NCBI GenBank assembly: GCA_012727825.1
Contig: JAAYGH010000325.1
Span: 1 to 17,385 of the forward strand
Length of the DNA stretch: 17,385 nt
Direction of reading: 5' to 3'
DNA from: Trueperella sp.
GTDB lineage: Bacteria; Actinomycetota; Actinomycetes; Actinomycetales; Actinomycetaceae
Shown: piece by piece, positions 8,158 through 15,805 of the stretch
Layout: each line of letters begins with the position of its first letter
Position numbering within the stretch: position 1 is the first letter of the stretch
Notes under the pieces: generated by a model
The model's input: only the letters and a program-made list of their open reading frames with translations
The model's database searches: none
What the model was told of the DNA's origin: nothing
Translations under genes and position numbers: made by a program

Positions 8158-8790
8158 CTACTTCCACGCGACGTTTGGAATGAGCTGAATGATCTGCGTT
8201 GCCTTGTTCTCGATCGTCTTGAGCCGCTCGATCTGATCCTGGCGCTTCCCGTCGAGCATGTAGGTGACGCGGTCGTTCCAGAAGTGGGCAGCTTGGAGGC
8301 CGGGCCACTCGGCGAGGAATCGGCGCACGCCGTCGGTCAGGTAGGCCGGCACATCGCCGGCCCCTTCGTAGGTGAGCCCACCGTCGTCATCGATCCTGAC
8401 GAGCGCCTCCTCGAATTCCGCTTCTGTGCCATCAGAGCGCTGTGGAAGCTCGATTGTAAAGAACATGTGCGTTCCAATCGATGGCGCAACGAACGAAGCG
8501 GCGCGCCACATCGGCGTGCTGCGTGGTGAGGAGACTCCTTCGATGCCGGCAGCTTTCTCGGTAATCGGCCAGAATTTCGGTAAGTCATTCGAATGCAGAA
8601 CATACAGCGCAAGGTTGTCCACGGTGTCTTGAACACGCCAACCTTCCGATCGCATGCGTCCCTTGAGGCGCGATGCTTCATCCCACGTGCCCTGTGATTT
8701 CTTTGAGACGAGCGTGTGAAGCGTGTAGAGAAGTGGAATGCCAAACAGGAGAATGAGCATTCCCATGACGATGTAATCACGTATGGGCAT
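8158..8790 (-). CDS. Membrane-anchored protein of unknown function
   Basis: I do not recognise a family for this 210-residue protein. It begins with a short cytoplasmic stub and one hydrophobic helix (about 7-27, VMGMLILLFGIPLLYTLHTL), followed by a soluble mixed alpha/beta domain with no Cys pairs or obvious catalytic motif. The C-terminal stretch (about 150-205) includes FLAEWPGLQAAHFWNDRVTY and a likely amphipathic helix with many Gln/Ile. The ATG at 8790 has GGAG about 7 bases upstream, and the gap to hemW is 12 bases, so it is probably the last gene of the lepA-trmB-hemW transcript. Codon use and composition look like its neighbours. Confidence 0.85.
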   Translation of the reverse strand: MPIRDYIVMGMLILLFGIPLLYTLHTLVSKKSQGTWDEASRLKGRMRSEGWRVQDTVDNLALYVLHSNDLPKFWPITEKAAGIEGVSSPRSTPMWRAASFVAPSIGTHMFFTIELPQRSDGTEAEFEEALVRIDDDGGLTYEGAGDVPAYLTDGVRRFLAEWPGLQAAHFWNDRVTYMLDGKRQDQIERLKTIENKATQIIQLIPNVAWK

Positions 8791-8802
8791 AGGAATCTCC
8801 GA

Positions 8803-9969
8803 TCATGCTTCCCATAGGGCGCGGATCACGGTATCTGCAAGAAGCCGGCCGCGCCTCGTGAGGCGGATACGCCCCGCGAGCGCCTCGCGACCGTCGATCA
8901 GCTCCTCGGCGATCAAGGATGCAATAACCTCGCTGGGCGTTTGGTTAGGTACGAGAATACCTTCTTTGAGGCGGATACCGAGCATGATGTCTTCCTCTGC
9001 CCGTTCGCTGTCAGAGAGCGCTTCTCCACCACCAATCGGAAATTCGCCCTGTGTGAGTTTGCCCGTGTAGGCAATGGGGTGCTTGATGTTCCAAAACCGT
9101 GAGCCATCAATATGTGAGTGCGCTCCCGGTCCAAATCCCCACCAGTTCGCGTTCGTCCAATACGCGCGGTTGTGCTGAGATTCGAGGCCCGGCTTGGCCC
9201 AGTTCGACACTTCGTACCACTCGTATCCGGCGGCGCTCAGTGCGTCGTCAGCCATTTCGTACTTCGTGGCGAGCACGTCGGGATCGGGCTCGGGCAACTC
9301 TCCCCGCCGCACCTGGCCGCCCATCTTTGTGCCCTCTTCAATGGTGAGCCCATAGGCTGAAATATGGCCGGGCTCAAGCGCGATGGCCACGTCCAGCGAT
9401 GTCTGCCAATCGTCGAGCGACTCCCCCGGTGCGCCATAAATAAGGTCCACAGAGAACTCGAGTCCGAGCTCGCGAGCCCAGCCGGTGACATTGTCGACCT
9501 GGCCAGGTGTATGCACGCGATCGAGGACGTCTAGCACGTGTGGGCGGGCCGACTGCATGCCGAAGGAGAATCGCGTGAAACCTGCTTCTTGAAGCCGTGC
9601 GAGATCTTCCTTCGTCACCGATTCCGGATTCGCCTCGGTGGTGACTTCCCCGGTGGGTGCTCCGAACGTGTTGCTAATCGCCCCAAGGATGTGTGCGAGG
9701 TCCGTCGCGGGCAAGAGCGTGGGCGTGCCACCTCCGAAAAACACGGTGTGCGGGGGTGCCCACGGTTGGAGGACGTCTCCCGCCATCTCGATTTCTTGCA
9801 CTATCGTTTCGGCGAAGCGGCTCGCGCTGGCTCCCCCGCCAAAGTCTAGGTTCGTGTAGGTATTGAAATCGCAGTACCCGCAGCGCACTGAGCAGAACGG
9901 GATGTGGACGTAGACCGAGAAATCATCAACCGGTCCGGTGATTCGCGCAAGGTCGAAAGGTTCAGCCAC
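8803..9969 (-). CDS. hemW: Radical SAM heme chaperone HemW
   Basis: HemW (formerly taken for an oxygen-independent coproporphyrinogen oxidase) binds heme and a 4Fe-4S cluster and delivers heme to respiratory enzymes. From the chosen start, the cluster motif is Cys26-x3-Cys30-x2-Cys33 in HIPFCSVRCGYCDF, followed by FFGGGTPTLL, TTEANPES, RFSFGMQS and DLIYGAPGE, all typical. A C-terminal winged region ends in LTRRGRLLADTVI. The start is GTG at 9969, overlapping the trmB stop region by 8 bases. An upstream TTG at 10029 would add 20 residues unlike the family and overlap trmB by 68 bases, so I reject it. Length is 388 residues. lepA-hemW proximity is common in actinomycetes and Firmicutes. Confidence 0.94.
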   Translation of the reverse strand: MAEPFDLARITGPVDDFSVYVHIPFCSVRCGYCDFNTYTNLDFGGGASASRFAETIVQEIEMAGDVLQPWAPPHTVFFGGGTPTLLPATDLAHILGAISNTFGAPTGEVTTEANPESVTKEDLARLQEAGFTRFSFGMQSARPHVLDVLDRVHTPGQVDNVTGWARELGLEFSVDLIYGAPGESLDDWQTSLDVAIALEPGHISAYGLTIEEGTKMGGQVRRGELPEPDPDVLATKYEMADDALSAAGYEWYEVSNWAKPGLESQHNRAYWTNANWWGFGPGAHSHIDGSRFWNIKHPIAYTGKLTQGEFPIGGGEALSDSERAEEDIMLGIRLKEGILVPNQTPSEVIASLIAEELIDGREALAGRIRLTRRGRLLADTVIRALWEA

Positions 9970-10738
9970 TGACGCGGATCGCTTCGATGTCGTAAATCTT
10001 TCGCCCGGCCTCGATACCGCGGCGTTCAAAGCGGGTCATGACCCGCCCTTGCCATCGGTGGGCAAAGCCACCCTGATATTGACCCTGATCCGCTGGATCA
10101 TGGTTTTTTTGCGAGAACGGGTTGCGAAACTGGGAGCTGTTTTGAACGACGTCGCGCATCTGCCATGCGTAGTCCGCCCAATCGGTGGCCATCCGCCAAG
10201 TGCCACCGACCTCGAGAACCTGCGCGGCCGTCGTCGCGAATTCATCGTTGATCAGTCGGCGCTTGTGGTGACGCGCCTTTCGCCACGGATCCGGGAAGAA
10301 CGTCCACAGCTCCACAGCGCGCGAGTTCGCGTTCTTACCCTCGCGAAAGATGATTGGCAGAGCTTGCGCGGCGTCGACTTCCATAATGCGCACGTTTCGC
10401 ACGCCCGCACGGACAGCAGCGTTCACGCACCGCGCGACGCCCGGTGCCCAGGCTTCGATTGCGAGGAAGTTCCATTCGGGGCGGGCAAGAGCAGCGGCAA
10501 CCGTCTGTTCACCAGAACCAGGGCCAATTTCAACGACGAGCGGACCCGCCCGACCGAACGCCTCTGTGAGATCGATGTGGGAATCTTCCGCAATGGTGGT
10601 CTGTGACAAGCCTTCGGGGTAATCGATAACGTACGTTGAGCCGTGCTCGTTCATGACCCCATCGTACTTCGCACCCAGACGCGAGCCGCGCCGTGTGAAC
10701 GACCTGATCCGCCCATAGTTCGGATTCTGCTCGGTCAC
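9962..10738 (-). CDS. trmB: tRNA (guanine-N7-)-methyltransferase
   Basis: TrmB forms m7G46 in the tRNA variable loop using S-adenosylmethionine. The 258-residue protein has an N-terminal basic extension ([13 protein letters not shown]), the SAM-binding motif [10 protein letters not shown] (ending near 77), and the signature [17 protein letters not shown] in the middle. The C-terminal [17 protein letters not shown] is also typical. The start is GTG at 10738 and overlaps the lepA stop by 4 bases (GTGA), so translation probably depends on lepA. It overlaps hemW at its other end. Insertion of trmB between lepA and hemW is less usual than the two other genes being adjacent. Confidence 0.94.
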   Translation of the reverse strand: MTEQNPNYGRIRSFTRRGSRLGAKYDGVMNEHGSTYVIDYPEGLSQTTIAEDSHIDLTEAFGRAGPLVVEIGPGSGEQTVAAALARPEWNFLAIEAWAPGVARCVNAAVRAGVRNVRIMEVDAAQALPIIFREGKNANSRAVELWTFFPDPWRKARHHKRRLINDEFATTAAQVLEVGGTWRMATDWADYAWQMRDVVQNSSQFRNPFSQKNHDPADQGQYQGGFAHRWQGRVMTRFERRGIEAGRKIYDIEAIRVSG

Positions 10739-12591
10739 TTCTTTGACTCCGGCATGTCAGAGGATAGAGCCGCGACGAAGGCCTCCTGCGGTACGTCGAC
10801 CCGACCGATCGACTTCATGCGCTTCTTGCCTTCTTTCTGCTTTTCAAGCAGCTTGCGCTTTCGTGAAATATCGCCACCGTAGCACTTGGCGAGCATATCC
10901 TTGCGTAGCGCACGAATCGTTTCGCGCGCGATGATGCGCGTTCCGATCGCCGCCTGGATCGGAATCTCGAACTGCTGCCTCGGGATGAGTTCCTTGAGCT
11001 TGCCCGTCATTTCCACGCCGTAGCGATACGCATCATCGCGATGAACAATTGCGGAGAAAGCATCGACCTTCTCGCCGTTCAGCAGGATGTCGACCTTCAC
11101 CAGATCAGCCTCCTGCTCGCCTTCCTCCTTGTAGTCAAGAGAGGCATATCCGCGGGTCCGGGACTTGAGCTGATCGAAAAAGTCGGTGACGATCTCGGCA
11201 AGTGGCAACTGGTATCGCAGCTCCACCCGATCTTCGGATAGATAATCCATACCCTGCATTGTTCCGCGACGCTGCTGGCTCAAATCCATCGTGGCGCCAA
11301 CGTAATCCGACGGCGTGAGAATCGTTGCATTGACCAAGGGCTCGTAGATCGACTGAATTTTTCCATCAGGGAACTCGGACGGGTTCGACACGATGTGTTC
11401 GTCTCCGCCCTCGGCGACAACGCGATAGACCACCGATGGTGCTGTAGCGATGAGGTCGAGATCGAACTCCCGTTCGAGACGTTCGGTCACAATTTCCAAG
11501 TGAAGCAATCCGAGGAAACCACAGCGATAGCCAAAACCGAGAGCCACTGAATTTTCGGGCTCGTAAGTCAGAGCCGCGTCGTTGAGTTTGAGCTTATCGA
11601 GAGCGTCACGCAAGGCTGGGTAGTCTGACCCGTCGATGGGATAAATGCCTGAGAAGACCATCGGCTTGGGATCGCGGTACCCGGGCAGTGCCTGCTCCGC
11701 AGGCTTACGCGCGTCAGTCACCGTATCGCCCACTCGCGACTGTCGCACTTCCTTCACTCCCGTGATCAAGTAACCCACTTCGCCTGCACCCAGGCCAACG
11801 GAGGGCTTCGGATCGGGTGAAATCACGCCAATTTCGAGCAACTCGTGATCGGAGTTCGTGGACATCATGCGAACCTTTTGACGTGGCTTTAAGCTGCCAT
11901 CGACCACGCGCACGTACGTCACAACTCCGCGGTAGGAATCGTAGACAGAATCAAAAATCATGGCGCGTGGTTCAGCCTCGCGCACCCCCGAGGGCGCCGG
12001 AATCTCGTCAATAATGAGATTGAGCAGTTCTTCCACGCCCTGGCCGGTCTTTCCAGACACGCGAAGAATCTCGTCTGGATCCACACCAAGCAAACCACCG
12101 ATCTCGGCGGCGTACTTCTCCGGATTTGCGGCCGGAAGATCGATCTTGTTAAGTACGGGGATGATCGTCAGGTCGTTTTCCATCGCCATGTACAGATTCG
12201 CAAGAGTCTGGGCCTCAATGCCCTGTGCTGCGTCCACGAGCAAAATGGCACCCTCGCATGCGGCAAGCGAGCGCGAAACCTCGTAGGCAAAATCAACGTG
12301 ACCTGGCGTGTCAATCATGTTGAGCACGTACGCCTCGTTATCCACGGACCACGGCATACGCACGGCCTGCGATTTAATCGTGATACCGCGCTCGCGTTCA
12401 ATATCCATGCGATCGAGATACTGTTCGCGCATCTCGCGATCGGTCACAATATCTGTCAGTTGCAGCATGCGATCAGCAAGGGTTGACTTACCGTGATCAA
12501 TATGCGCGATGATGCAGAAATTGCGGATCCGCTTTTGGTCCGTCGTGGACGGTTGGATCTCTTTCAGCTCAACAGCGTTAGAAACTGGCAC
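10735..12591 (-). CDS. lepA: Elongation factor 4 (LepA)
   Basis: LepA is a ribosome-binding translational GTPase implicated in translation quality and 30S assembly. The 618-residue length is normal for actinomycetes. GTPase motifs: AHIDHGKST (29-37), RERGITI region (66-72), DTPGH (94-98) and NKID (148-151). The C-terminal LepA-specific domain shows [23 protein letters not shown]. The start is GTG at 12591 with AAGGAG 4 bases upstream; this start leaves the family-typical short N-terminal extension before the G domain. It is the first gene of a minus-strand unit with trmB and hemW and is divergent from the HAD gene. Confidence 0.97.
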   Translation of the reverse strand: MPVSNAVELKEIQPSTTDQKRIRNFCIIAHIDHGKSTLADRMLQLTDIVTDREMREQYLDRMDIERERGITIKSQAVRMPWSVDNEAYVLNMIDTPGHVDFAYEVSRSLAACEGAILLVDAAQGIEAQTLANLYMAMENDLTIIPVLNKIDLPAANPEKYAAEIGGLLGVDPDEILRVSGKTGQGVEELLNLIIDEIPAPSGVREAEPRAMIFDSVYDSYRGVVTYVRVVDGSLKPRQKVRMMSTNSDHELLEIGVISPDPKPSVGLGAGEVGYLITGVKEVRQSRVGDTVTDARKPAEQALPGYRDPKPMVFSGIYPIDGSDYPALRDALDKLKLNDAALTYEPENSVALGFGYRCGFLGLLHLEIVTERLEREFDLDLIATAPSVVYRVVAEGGDEHIVSNPSEFPDGKIQSIYEPLVNATILTPSDYVGATMDLSQQRRGTMQGMDYLSEDRVELRYQLPLAEIVTDFFDQLKSRTRGYASLDYKEEGEQEADLVKVDILLNGEKVDAFSAIVHRDDAYRYGVEMTGKLKELIPRQQFEIPIQAAIGTRIIARETIRALRKDMLAKCYGGDISRKRKLLEKQKEGKKRMKSIGRVDVPQEAFVAALSSDMPESKK

Positions 12592-12621
12592 GAAACTCCT
12601 TCTGAGAGATAGTCGTGCTTA

Positions 12622-12627
12622 ACGATA
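12622..12627 (-). promoter_or_regulatory. Possible extended -10 of lepA promoter
   Basis: On the minus strand the sequence reads TGG-TATCGT, a TGN extended -10 with a TANNNT hexamer, about 30 bases before the lepA start. No good -35 box is present at 16-18 base spacing, which an extended -10 does not strictly need. Confidence 0.35.
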
Positions 12628-12688
12628 CCAGCGCACACTCAGCACAAGCGCGCTGAGCCGTGTGAATTTCAGCGTCTCGTGACACACT

Positions 12689-13315
12689 ATGTTTATGTAT
12701 CGTCACATCATCTGGGACATGGGTGGCACTCTTGTTGACACCTACCCTCAAGTCGACCACGTGATCGCGCGGGTTGGTTACGGCACGAGCCAGCCCACGT
12801 CAGCCCAGCTATCCGAAGTTGTCAAACTGAGAACGACGTCGATCGATCACGCGATGACGACACTCTCGCGTGTATACGGCGCGGATGTCAATGAGATGCG
12901 ACGCGAATATGAAGCACTTAAAGAACGCTGGAAACTCAATCCGGCACCCGTCATGGGCGGAGCCAAGAAAGTTATGGCAGCCGTACGCCAAGCAGGAGGC
13001 CTGAACCTCATTGCGACACACCGTGATCGCAAATCAGCCGAATCACTGCTGGCAGGTCTGGGCCTCGACATCGACGACATGGTGTGTGCTCCCGATGGTT
13101 TCCCACGCAAACCAGACCCTGCAATGCTGATCACCCTGCTCGAGCGGCACCACCTGGATCCTGCGGACGTGATCGCAGTGGGCGATCGCATGATTGATGT
13201 GGAAGCGGCCGAGGCTGCTGGATGTCGAGCAATACTTTTCGACCATCAGGGCGGAGCCCCGGGCAGAATTAAAGTCCTCAGCGAACTGATTCCCATGTTG
13301 TCATTAAAGGAGTGA
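12689..13315 (+). CDS. HAD-family hydrolase with variant motif I
   Basis: The 208-residue protein is a haloacid-dehalogenase-like protein of the phosphoglycolate-phosphatase type, with a helical cap between motifs I and II. Motif I is DMGGTLVDT: nucleophile Asp10 is present, but the usual second Asp (DxDGT) is Gly12. Motif II Thr is in LIATHRD, motif III Lys in PRKPDP, and motif IV in VGDRMIDVEAA. The missing second Asp normally acts as general acid/base, so activity may be slow or of another kind. ATG at 12689 is used, with a second in-frame ATG at 12695; neither has a clear ribosome-binding site. It may be first of a plus-strand unit with the next genes. Confidence 0.9.
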   Translation: MFMYRHIIWDMGGTLVDTYPQVDHVIARVGYGTSQPTSAQLSEVVKLRTTSIDHAMTTLSRVYGADVNEMRREYEALKERWKLNPAPVMGGAKKVMAAVRQAGGLNLIATHRDRKSAESLLAGLGLDIDDMVCAPDGFPRKPDPAMLITLLERHHLDPADVIAVGDRMIDVEAAEAAGCRAILFDHQGGAPGRIKVLSELIPMLSLKE

Positions 13316-13327
13316 CACAATACGAGC

Positions 13328-13972
13328 ATGAGTCTTGGCGCCGGATCGATGAATCTGTTCCTTCCCGCAATTGAGCGGCTATCCCGCCTTCCCGGAAAGG
13401 CCCTCGTGGCGATGTCAGGCGTTGGCAATGGCCTGCTGCTCCTCGTGGGATGGATGGCCGGCCAACGACGCGGCGGGTTCGGCGGATGGCTCCCCTTTAG
13501 CGTGGGCGTGGCGCTCACTGCGGTGCTGGTGATCTTTGCGTTACGCAGGCATCAACTCGAGAGCAGGCTGGACGCTTACTCGGAAGCAGCAATCGAGCGT
13601 TACAACAGGCTCATGAATCCGCCACGCAATGCCGGTGAAATTTCTGCGGCTGCCGGCGAGGGCGTGGTGATTGACCAAGATGGCGTGGTCATTCCAGGTC
13701 CGAACTCGGAAGCGATGCGCCAAGAGGCAGAACTTCTCAAAAGCCGTGACCGCCAGCGGGCGGCTGAGGTCGAAGCTGCGATTCGGAAGACTACATTCAT
13801 GCCGCGGCTCGAGGCCGCGCAGCGGGCGGCAATCGCTGCCGCTGGCGGAGTGGAAAAAGTACCGCACCTGAAAGGCGACCTACGTTGGACGATCCTCAGC
13901 GCGGGGATCACGTTGGTCTCACTGCCTTTCATCGGATTTCTTATTTTTGTTGCCCTTTTGCTGTGGCTCTGA
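13328..13972 (+). CDS. Three-helix membrane protein of unknown function
   Basis: No family is recognised with certainty. The 214-residue protein has two N-terminal hydrophobic helices (about 25-45 and 52-72), a long charged, probably helical region (about 73-180), and a strong C-terminal hydrophobic segment (about 188-214, ending FIGFLIFVALLLWL). Residues 100-125 hold a Gly/Val-rich stretch. The start is ATG at 13328; AAAGGAG lies 15 bases upstream, which is far. A second in-frame ATG at 13349 (MNLFLPAIERL) is possible. It lies 12 bases after the HAD gene, which suggests co-transcription. Composition is like its neighbours. Confidence 0.85.
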   Translation: MSLGAGSMNLFLPAIERLSRLPGKALVAMSGVGNGLLLLVGWMAGQRRGGFGGWLPFSVGVALTAVLVIFALRRHQLESRLDAYSEAAIERYNRLMNPPRNAGEISAAAGEGVVIDQDGVVIPGPNSEAMRQEAELLKSRDRQRAAEVEAAIRKTTFMPRLEAAQRAAIAAAGGVEKVPHLKGDLRWTILSAGITLVSLPFIGFLIFVALLLWL

Positions 13973-14028
13973 GCATTCAAATTTCGGCCACGGTGGCGAC
14001 CAGAATACGGCACGCCCAATCAACCACG

Positions 14029-14034
14029 TAGAGT
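14029..14034 (+). promoter_or_regulatory. Probable -10 element for a leaderless transcript (PH-domain gene)
   Basis: TAGAGT (TANNNT) is followed by exactly 7 bases and then ATG at 14042, the same geometry as upstream of the DUF3097 gene. No ribosome-binding site is visible. Confidence 0.5.
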
Positions 14035-14041
14035 AGTAGTC

Positions 14042-14524
14042 ATGGACGTACCTGAAGAACTTCTTGAGAAAGGTGACGTGGCACGTCGACATGTGCGTGA
14101 GCATCCTAAGGCGCTCGCGGGGAATGTGCTCGGTGCCCTCGTTACAATCACGGCCGTTATTGTAGCGATGGTCATCCTGCCTGACTCTTTGTATCCGTGG
14201 GCTCATTGGGCGATCGGCCTGACTGGCACCGTGCTTATTATTTTGGTGCTCATTTATCCGTTCCTCCAGTGGCTCACCTCGACCTACACAATCACAGACA
14301 AGCGCCTCATCGCGCGCTCCGGGTTCCTAAAGAAGACGATCACCGAGGTGGCACGCGCAGAGATTAAGAACGTCGCCATCGAGACCGACGTCGTCGATAA
14401 ATTGACGAAGAGTGGCTCGCTCATCGCCACCACTGATTCGGGTCGGACACTGATGTTCCGGCACGTTCCCGACGTGGCTGATTTCAGGGCGCAATTGGTC
14501 GACGTACGCATGCAGGAGGACTAA
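14042..14524 (+). CDS. Bacterial PH-domain (YdbS-type) membrane protein
   Basis: The 160-residue protein has two hydrophobic helices (about 27-46 and 55-78) followed by a bacterial pleckstrin-homology-like domain (bPH2, formerly DUF304). The entry TSTYTITDKRLIARSGFLKK is characteristic, followed by beta strands through residue about 150. Proteins of this type are membrane anchored with the PH-like domain in the cytoplasm; their role is poorly defined. The gene has its own probable -10 element and likely starts without a leader. Its TAA stop is directly followed by the ATG of the next gene, with no gap. Confidence 0.92.
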   Translation: MDVPEELLEKGDVARRHVREHPKALAGNVLGALVTITAVIVAMVILPDSLYPWAHWAIGLTGTVLIILVLIYPFLQWLTSTYTITDKRLIARSGFLKKTITEVARAEIKNVAIETDVVDKLTKSGSLIATTDSGRTLMFRHVPDVADFRAQLVDVRMQED

Positions 14525-15211
14525 ATGTCATTCATGGATTCACTCAAGCGAGCCGCGGGCCTCGTGGGCCGCCAGGTCATGGGCGATGTTCGGCGCAACG
14601 TCAACAAGGAGCTCGGCAGACGAACACGCCAAGGCCTCCGTTCCAGAGCCACACACGCAACAGATCCGCGGCGTCCCGATTCGAGCCGACTACAGGCCAA
14701 ACGTAATGATCCCCAGCGCGCGAAATCCGCCAAGTCGAAAGGCGCGACTGGTGCAACGGCCTATGGTGCATGGCCAGGGGCCAGCGAGCGCGCAATCGAA
14801 TACGACATCGAGCGCTATGGCCTGCCCAACTTCGAATATGAGCCAGAGCGCAACGGAGCGCCAGATCCGGGCGAGGTTGTGTGGACGTGGGTTCCGTTTG
14901 ACGAAAACGATGGCCGTGGCAAAGACCGCCCGGTGCTCGTGCTGGCCGACACCGAAGATCACGTGATTTTTGGTCAGATGACGTCGAAAGATAACACTCG
15001 AGATGCCGAGTGGGAAGCCAAGTGGTGACGCCACTGGATTGATGTGGGTACCGGCGAGTGGGATAGCAAAGGGCGCCCATCCGAAGTGCGTCTCGATCGT
15101 TTGTTGGTGGCGCACATGGATCAGATTCGCCGCGAAGGTTCCTTCCTGCGCAAAGATATATACGACGACGTCGTACGTGCGCTCGAAGAATTGCACGGCT
15201 CAGGGCTGTGA
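14525..15211 (+). pseudogene. PemK/MazF-family toxin-like gene interrupted by an in-frame TGA
   Basis: Frame one starts with ATG at 14525 and ends with TGA at 15026-15028 (167 residues). The same frame then continues without any shift for 60 codons to a second TGA at 15209-15211. The N-terminal 90 residues are basic and low complexity. The PemK/MazF-like domain starts at about 112 (PGEVVWTWVPFDE, then GKDRPVLVLAD and FGQMTSKDN). The part after the TGA (RHWIDVGTGEWDSKGRPSEV, then RLDRLLVAHMDQIRREG) is the conserved C-terminal half of the actinobacterial family. No antitoxin gene is adjacent. Options are recent nonsense mutation, sequencing error, or UGA read-through (the stop is followed by C, a leaky context). 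Other genes here use TGA as a normal stop, so general UGA reassignment is excluded. Confidence 0.85.
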
Positions 15212-15218
15212 TCACCTA

Positions 15219-15244
15219 GCTGTGCAATGACTTGCGCGCACAGC
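15219..15244 (+). terminator. Possible terminator after PemK/MazF-like gene
   Basis: GCTGTGC (15219-15225) can pair with GCACAGC (15238-15244) across a 12-base loop, 7 bases after the second stop codon. No T-run follows. Confidence 0.35.
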
Positions 15245-15296
15245 ACAAAATAGTTCAATCTCAACCATTTTTCAGGTTTTTCCAAGGTTCCTTTTC

Positions 15297-15302
15297 TAAC
15301 GT
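15297..15302 (+). promoter_or_regulatory. Possible -10 of the CsbD-like gene
   Basis: TAACGT fits TANNNT and lies about 50 bases before the gene start. The -35 region (AGGTTT, 15274-15279) is a poor match to housekeeping consensus; the GTTT within it is only loosely like stress-sigma -35 boxes. This 141-base gap holds no gene. Confidence 0.3.
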
Positions 15303-15352
15303 GGCGAACGCACGCAGGTCGTACGGGCCTGAGTCTAATTTTAGGAGACGAC

Positions 15353-15565
15353 ATGAGCTTCAAGGATGACATCAAGCATGGCGCCGAGTCCGTCAAGGGC
15401 AAGGCTAAGGAAGCCTTCGGTAAGGCGACTGACGACAAGTCGATGCAGTTCGATGGCAAGAAGGATCAGGCCTCGGCTGACGTGAAAAACACTGCCGCTG
15501 ATACCCGTGATAGCGCGAAGGAAAAGGCCGTTGAGGTCGAAGAGAAGTTCTCAGACGACAAGTAG
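15353..15565 (+). CDS. CsbD-family stress protein
   Basis: This 70-residue, highly charged, Lys/Asp/Ala-rich protein has the CsbD-like pattern: DDIKHGAESVKGKAKEAFGK, then DDKSMQFDGKKDQ. It then has helical repeats of the type AADTRDSAKEKA. It lacks Cys, Trp and hydrophobic helices and is predicted to be a soluble, largely helical or disordered protein. Family members are abundant stress-induced proteins of unknown mechanism. ATG at 15353 has AGGAG (15342-15346) 6 bases upstream, an excellent site that suggests strong translation. It stands alone between two hairpins. Confidence 0.93.
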   Translation: MSFKDDIKHGAESVKGKAKEAFGKATDDKSMQFDGKKDQASADVKNTAADTRDSAKEKAVEVEEKFSDDK

Positions 15566-15583
15566 GCCCTAAAGCAGTTCAAC

Positions 15584-15647
15584 CAGACGCCACAAAAGTG
15601 AGCAGATGCACCGTCAAGTGCGTGCAACCTCGCTTCTGTGGCGTCTG
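15584..15647. terminator. Long imperfect hairpin after the CsbD-like gene
   Basis: Three stacked stems are visible. CAGACGCCACA (15584-15594) pairs perfectly with 15637-15647. After a one-by-one mismatch, AAGTGAG (15596-15602) pairs with CTCGCTT (15629-15635) with one G-U. After an internal loop, TGCAC (15607-15611) pairs with GTGCA (15622-15626), leaving a 10-base loop. That is 23 pairs in 64 bases. No T-run follows. It probably ends csbD transcription, but its length would also fit a stable RNA. Confidence 0.6.
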
Positions 15648-15656
15648 AGTGTTTGC

Positions 15657-15662
15657 TAGAGT
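15657..15662 (+). promoter_or_regulatory. Probable extended -10 of rpsT promoter
   Basis: The sequence TGC-TAGAGT is a TGN extended -10 with a TANNNT hexamer. It would place the transcript start near 15669, giving a leader of about 137 bases. The -35 region (TTCTGT, 15634-15639) lies inside the right arm of the upstream hairpin. Confidence 0.45.
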
Positions 15663-15670
15663 GGCCTATT

Positions 15671-15805
15671 GGACTTTGAACCTGGTCGGGTGAAAGGTCC
15701 GGTCATACTTCTTTCCACGGGCGCCCCACGCCCCAGTCCGAAGGTGACGAACCCTCAACCGACCAAGGCCCTAGAGGCCACCAGACAAAACGAAAGAGTT
15801 ATTCA
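15671..15805 (+). promoter_or_regulatory. Long, probably folded 5' leader of rpsT
   Basis: There is no gene on the plus strand here. Several complementary segments exist: GGACTTT (15671-15677) with AAAGgTCC (15693-15700); or, exclusively, GGACT (15671-15675) with AGTCC (15735-15739); GGTCGG (15684-15689) with CCGACC (15759-15764); GGGCG (15719-15723) with CGCCC (15729-15733); and GGCC-ctaga-GGCC (15767-15779). S20 synthesis is autoregulated in E. coli, so a regulatory leader is plausible; that part is inference. Confidence 0.35.

Noticed and set aside
9970..10029. Longer hemW beginning at TTG 10029
   Set aside because: The extra 20 residues are encoded inside trmB and do not look like HemW; GTG at 9969 gives the family-typical beginning.
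9938..10606. 222-residue plus-strand frame opposite trmB
   Set aside because: It is antisense to trmB, whose SAM and PDPW motifs are intact.
15026..15060. Selenocysteine insertion at the TGA in the PemK/MazF-like gene
   Set aside because: The bases after TGA give only weak pairing (CCAC with GTGG), not a clear bacterial SECIS stem-loop, and no selenium genes are in view.
14601..15215. 204-residue minus-strand frame opposite the PemK/MazF-like gene
   Set aside because: It was considered because the plus-strand gene is interrupted, but the plus-strand product has family residues and the minus-strand product is low-complexity Arg/Ala-rich.
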